Shown piece after piece: positions 25,714 through 27,526 of a DNA stretch of 27,526 nt (position 1 is its first letter; the number at the start of each line of letters is the position of its first letter). The DNA comes from an uncultured Clostridia bacterium (lineage in GTDB: Bacteria > Bacillota > Clostridia > TANB77 > CAG-508): NCBI GenBank assembly GCA_948976265.1, contig CARFUA010000009.1, positions 58,680 through 86,205 of the forward strand, written 5' to 3'. Position numbers and translations under genes: made by a program. Under the pieces are notes generated by a model. That model was not told the origin of the DNA. It did not search any database and saw only the letters and a program-made list of their open reading frames with translations.

Positions 25714-26187
25714 TTACTTCATCCAAGAAGCTGAAAATTTTCCATCCAATTTTTCTTTTGAAAATTGATTTTCTATATCATAATTGTATGGGGCAATTAC
25801 AAATATGGAATTCGAAACTTTTTCCATATTTCCATCCAATGCTTTGACAGCACCACTTACAACATCCACAATTCTTCTTCCAACATCTTTACTAACATAT
25901 TCTAGATTAATCACAACAGAATTTTTATTTTTAAGTTGTGTAATAATATCAATCGCTTGCTCAAAACTTGTTGGTTTTGAAATTTGCATTTTGATTTGTT
26001 GTGGTTGCGCAATGCTTACTACTTTATTTCTTCGTTTGAAGATATTTAAGGTTTCACCTTGTGGTTCCTCTTCTTCTATATAATCTTCCCCATAATCAAC
26101 ATTTTCTAATTCCTCATCATATTCCTCTACTGGCTCTTCTTCGCCCCAAAAATAATTCATAAATTTTTTAATTGCTGTTCCTGACAC
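25714..26187 (-). CDS. sepF: Cell-division protein SepF
   Basis: SepF anchors FtsZ to the membrane and helps align the septum. The 157-aa protein starts at a GTG (26187) with GGAGG eight bases upstream. The N-terminus IKKFMNYFWG is the amphipathic membrane-targeting helix; an acidic linker (residues 16-45) follows, then the globular domain from about 70 (KPTSFEQAIDIITQLKNKNSVVINLEYV...GRRIVDVVSGAVKALDGNMEKVSNSIFVIAP). Its promoter lies at 26235-26263. yggS, often found just upstream in related genomes, is absent. Confidence 0.95.
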   Translation of the reverse strand: MSGTAIKKFMNYFWGEEEPVEEYDEELENVDYGEDYIEEEEPQGETLNIFKRRNKVVSIAQPQQIKMQISKPTSFEQAIDIITQLKNKNSVVINLEYVSKDVGRRIVDVVSGAVKALDGNMEKVSNSIFVIAPYNYDIENQFSKEKLDGKFSASWMK

Positions 26188-26234
26188 TTTTTTAACCTCC
26201 TAAATTTTTCTCCTTCGTGTTATAACATATCTAT

Positions 26235-26263
26235 AGTATCTAACTTTTTTGGAAAATTGTCAA
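26235..26263 (-). promoter_or_regulatory. sepF-divIVA promoter
   Basis: Minus strand TTGACA (26263-26258), 17 bases, GATACT (26240-26235). The -35 region shares GTATTGAC and TTTTCCAAAA with the rsmD promoter. Confidence 0.65.
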
Positions 26264-26287
26264 TACCTTTTTCCTATTTTTTGTATT

Positions 26288-26345
26288 TGTAACATAATCT
26301 TAATATTCCTGTAATATTTTGTCTGTTTTGTTACATTTTTGTTAT
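26288..26345 (-). promoter_or_regulatory. Conserved 58-bp upstream element, copy B (sepF)
   Basis: The same block order and spacing as copy A at 20429-20486. It lies 48 bases upstream of the -10, against 38 for copy A, a difference of one helical turn. It sits directly after the stop of the HlyD-like gene. Confidence 0.5.
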
Positions 26346-26346
26346 A

Positions 26347-27526
26347 TTAATGCAACAATATTTCATCATATACTTTTAATTCTTCACGGTTTTTTATCTC
26401 TTCTTCACTAAACCCTAATTCTGCCAATTCCTCATCTGTGTAATTCTTTACAATAGAATACGTATCATTTTGTCTTGAGATTTTGATATAAATTCTTTCA
26501 ATATAACCTGCTTTGCTAATTTCGACATAACTCATATCATTTTCCTCTAAAATCGCCATATTGCTAACTTTTAATCCATTATAATTCCACCAAATTACAT
26601 CCACTGCGATTTCTCGATATTCTACCAATTCTTCCACACATTCTGTAATACGAAATACAATAACTCGACTTTCTTCCTCTTCTGTAATATGCTTAATGGT
26701 TGCTTCAACTTCTTTCGAAGAAGGCAAGCGAAGCATGACAGAATCACCAACTTTTGCAACTGAAGCTTTTTCTGTATCCATCACACAAGCAATAAAACAT
26801 TCAAAATTGTTAATCACTTTTCCCTTTTCTACATGGGTTGGTATTGTTGCTCCAGATTTTGTATGTAATGATTCTAACAATTCTGTATTCAAATAACTAA
26901 AATCATCCACACCGCAAAATTTCTTCCAATCCATCAACACGATAAGAAATTAAACCTGATGACGGTGCTGTTATCACTTCTGATTCATTATTTAATTGTT
27001 GTTCTAATTCATTTCGCTTCTCAATCAACGATTTCACATGCGAATTGGCAGGACTTAAATTTCCTGTTATTTTGGTTCTTTTGGATACATAAGTATCCAA
27101 TTCAGCCTTTTTTTCTTGCATTTTTTCCAAATCGTTCATACAATACATAGAATCCACTACTTTTTGAATTTGTGCTTCTAAATTAGTAATATCGGTTGAA
27201 AAAAATATCATTAATCCACTGTTCTCTATGGCTACATTGATTTCATCATCCAAATTTTTCATCTGGTTTAAAATTTCTTCTTCTCCTTTTGAATAATAGC
27301 GAAATGCTGCATCATTTTTAGCCACTCTTTGCCCTTCTGAAATAATTTGGGCCATTCCATTTTTGAAATTTTCCCCTTGCAAAATTGTTTCTTCACGCAA
27401 AATATAGCCTTCTGCTGTTTCTTCAAATCGTAAAGAGCCATTTTCTACCACACAAATTTGTGATAAATTTTCGGATGGCGATAATAGAGTGAAAGTGATA
27501 CACAAGCAAAAGAATGGAGGAGCGGC
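26347..27526 (-). CDS. HlyD-like periplasmic-adaptor-family protein, partial, needing a +1 frameshift at CGG
   Basis: The gene enters from the right edge, so its N-terminus is missing. Part one (27526-26915) contains VENGSLRFEETAEGYILREET, GMAQIISEGQRVAKNDAAFRYY, a coiled coil and ITAPSSGLISYRVDGLEEIL. Part two (26913-26347) continues GVDDFSYLNTELLESL and ends YDEILLH. Skipping the C of CGG at 26914 joins them without adding or losing a residue relative to the family pattern that I recall (VDGLEDVL followed directly by a DF-containing stretch). Unshifted reading ends at TGA three codons after CGG. Clostridial relatives of this HlyD/biotinyl-lipoyl-like family sit just upstream of sepF, as here; their exact role at the envelope is not established. 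Confidence 0.85.
26903..26917 (-). other. Candidate +1 recoding site at CGG in the HlyD-like gene
   Basis: Incoming frame TTG CGG TGT GGA TGA with CGG at 26914-26912; conserved frame TTG, skip C, GGT GTG GAT GAT. The P-site codon here is TTG (Leu). Confidence 0.83.

Noticed and set aside
3280..26914. CGG reassigned to another amino acid as the explanation of the four sites
   Set aside because: Reassignment would keep the frame. Here the conserved sequence continues in the +1 frame after CGG, so a base must be skipped.

Overview
The window is AT-rich, densely packed DNA from a low-GC, Gram-positive-type bacterium, most likely an uncultured member of the Clostridia. The evidence is the division gene set (SepF, DivIVA and an FtsK/SpoIIIE translocase with no outer-membrane genes), the order rnhA-coaE-queA-tgt followed by a YrzE-like membrane gene, the HlyD-like/sepF/divIVA block known from Clostridia, strong GGAGG ribosome binding sites, and a cohesin/dockerin surface system. 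No rRNA, tRNA, IS element or CRISPR array was found.

Layout. 1-890 (minus): a partial coiled-coil protein made of 33-bp tandem repeats, and a small TIGR04086/YrzE-type membrane protein. 947-8579 (minus): a probable long operon rnhA, an EamA transporter, coaE, an ABC exporter, queA, tgt and a membrane-anchored WG-repeat protein. 8659-13296: tmcAL (plus), pgi (minus) and glmS (plus). 13297-13693: a probable type I toxin-antitoxin locus, a short hydrophobic peptide facing a small antisense RNA across a shared terminator. 13694-19075 (minus): ftsK/spoIIIE, an unrecognised 386-aa protein and a beta-CASP metallo-beta-lactamase RNase. 19203-20292 (minus): rsmD and a DivIVA-like coiled-coil protein. 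20540-25071 (minus): a very large secreted transglutaminase/Ig/cohesin/dockerin protein and a small wall- or membrane-anchored cohesin protein. 25233-27526 (minus): an HlyD-like protein (cut by the window edge), sepF and divIVA.

The outstanding observation concerns the codon CGG. Three otherwise intact conserved genes (tgt, the beta-CASP RNase twice, and the HlyD-like gene) change reading frame by +1 at four positions. At every one the codon where the frame breaks is CGG: dropping its C restores the family sequence with a glycine codon (GGN). I looked for CGG in frame in every other gene of the window and found none, although the trinucleotide occurs roughly forty times out of frame in the same coding strands, and CGT, CGC, CGA, AGA and AGG are used normally. 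This looks like genome-wide loss of CGG as a sense codon combined with tolerated or programmed +1 frameshifting at CGG, rather than four independent pseudogene mutations or sequencing errors.

A second notable signal is a 58-bp element with helically phased TGTAA/TTACA blocks, present upstream of the promoters of both rsmD and sepF-divIVA.
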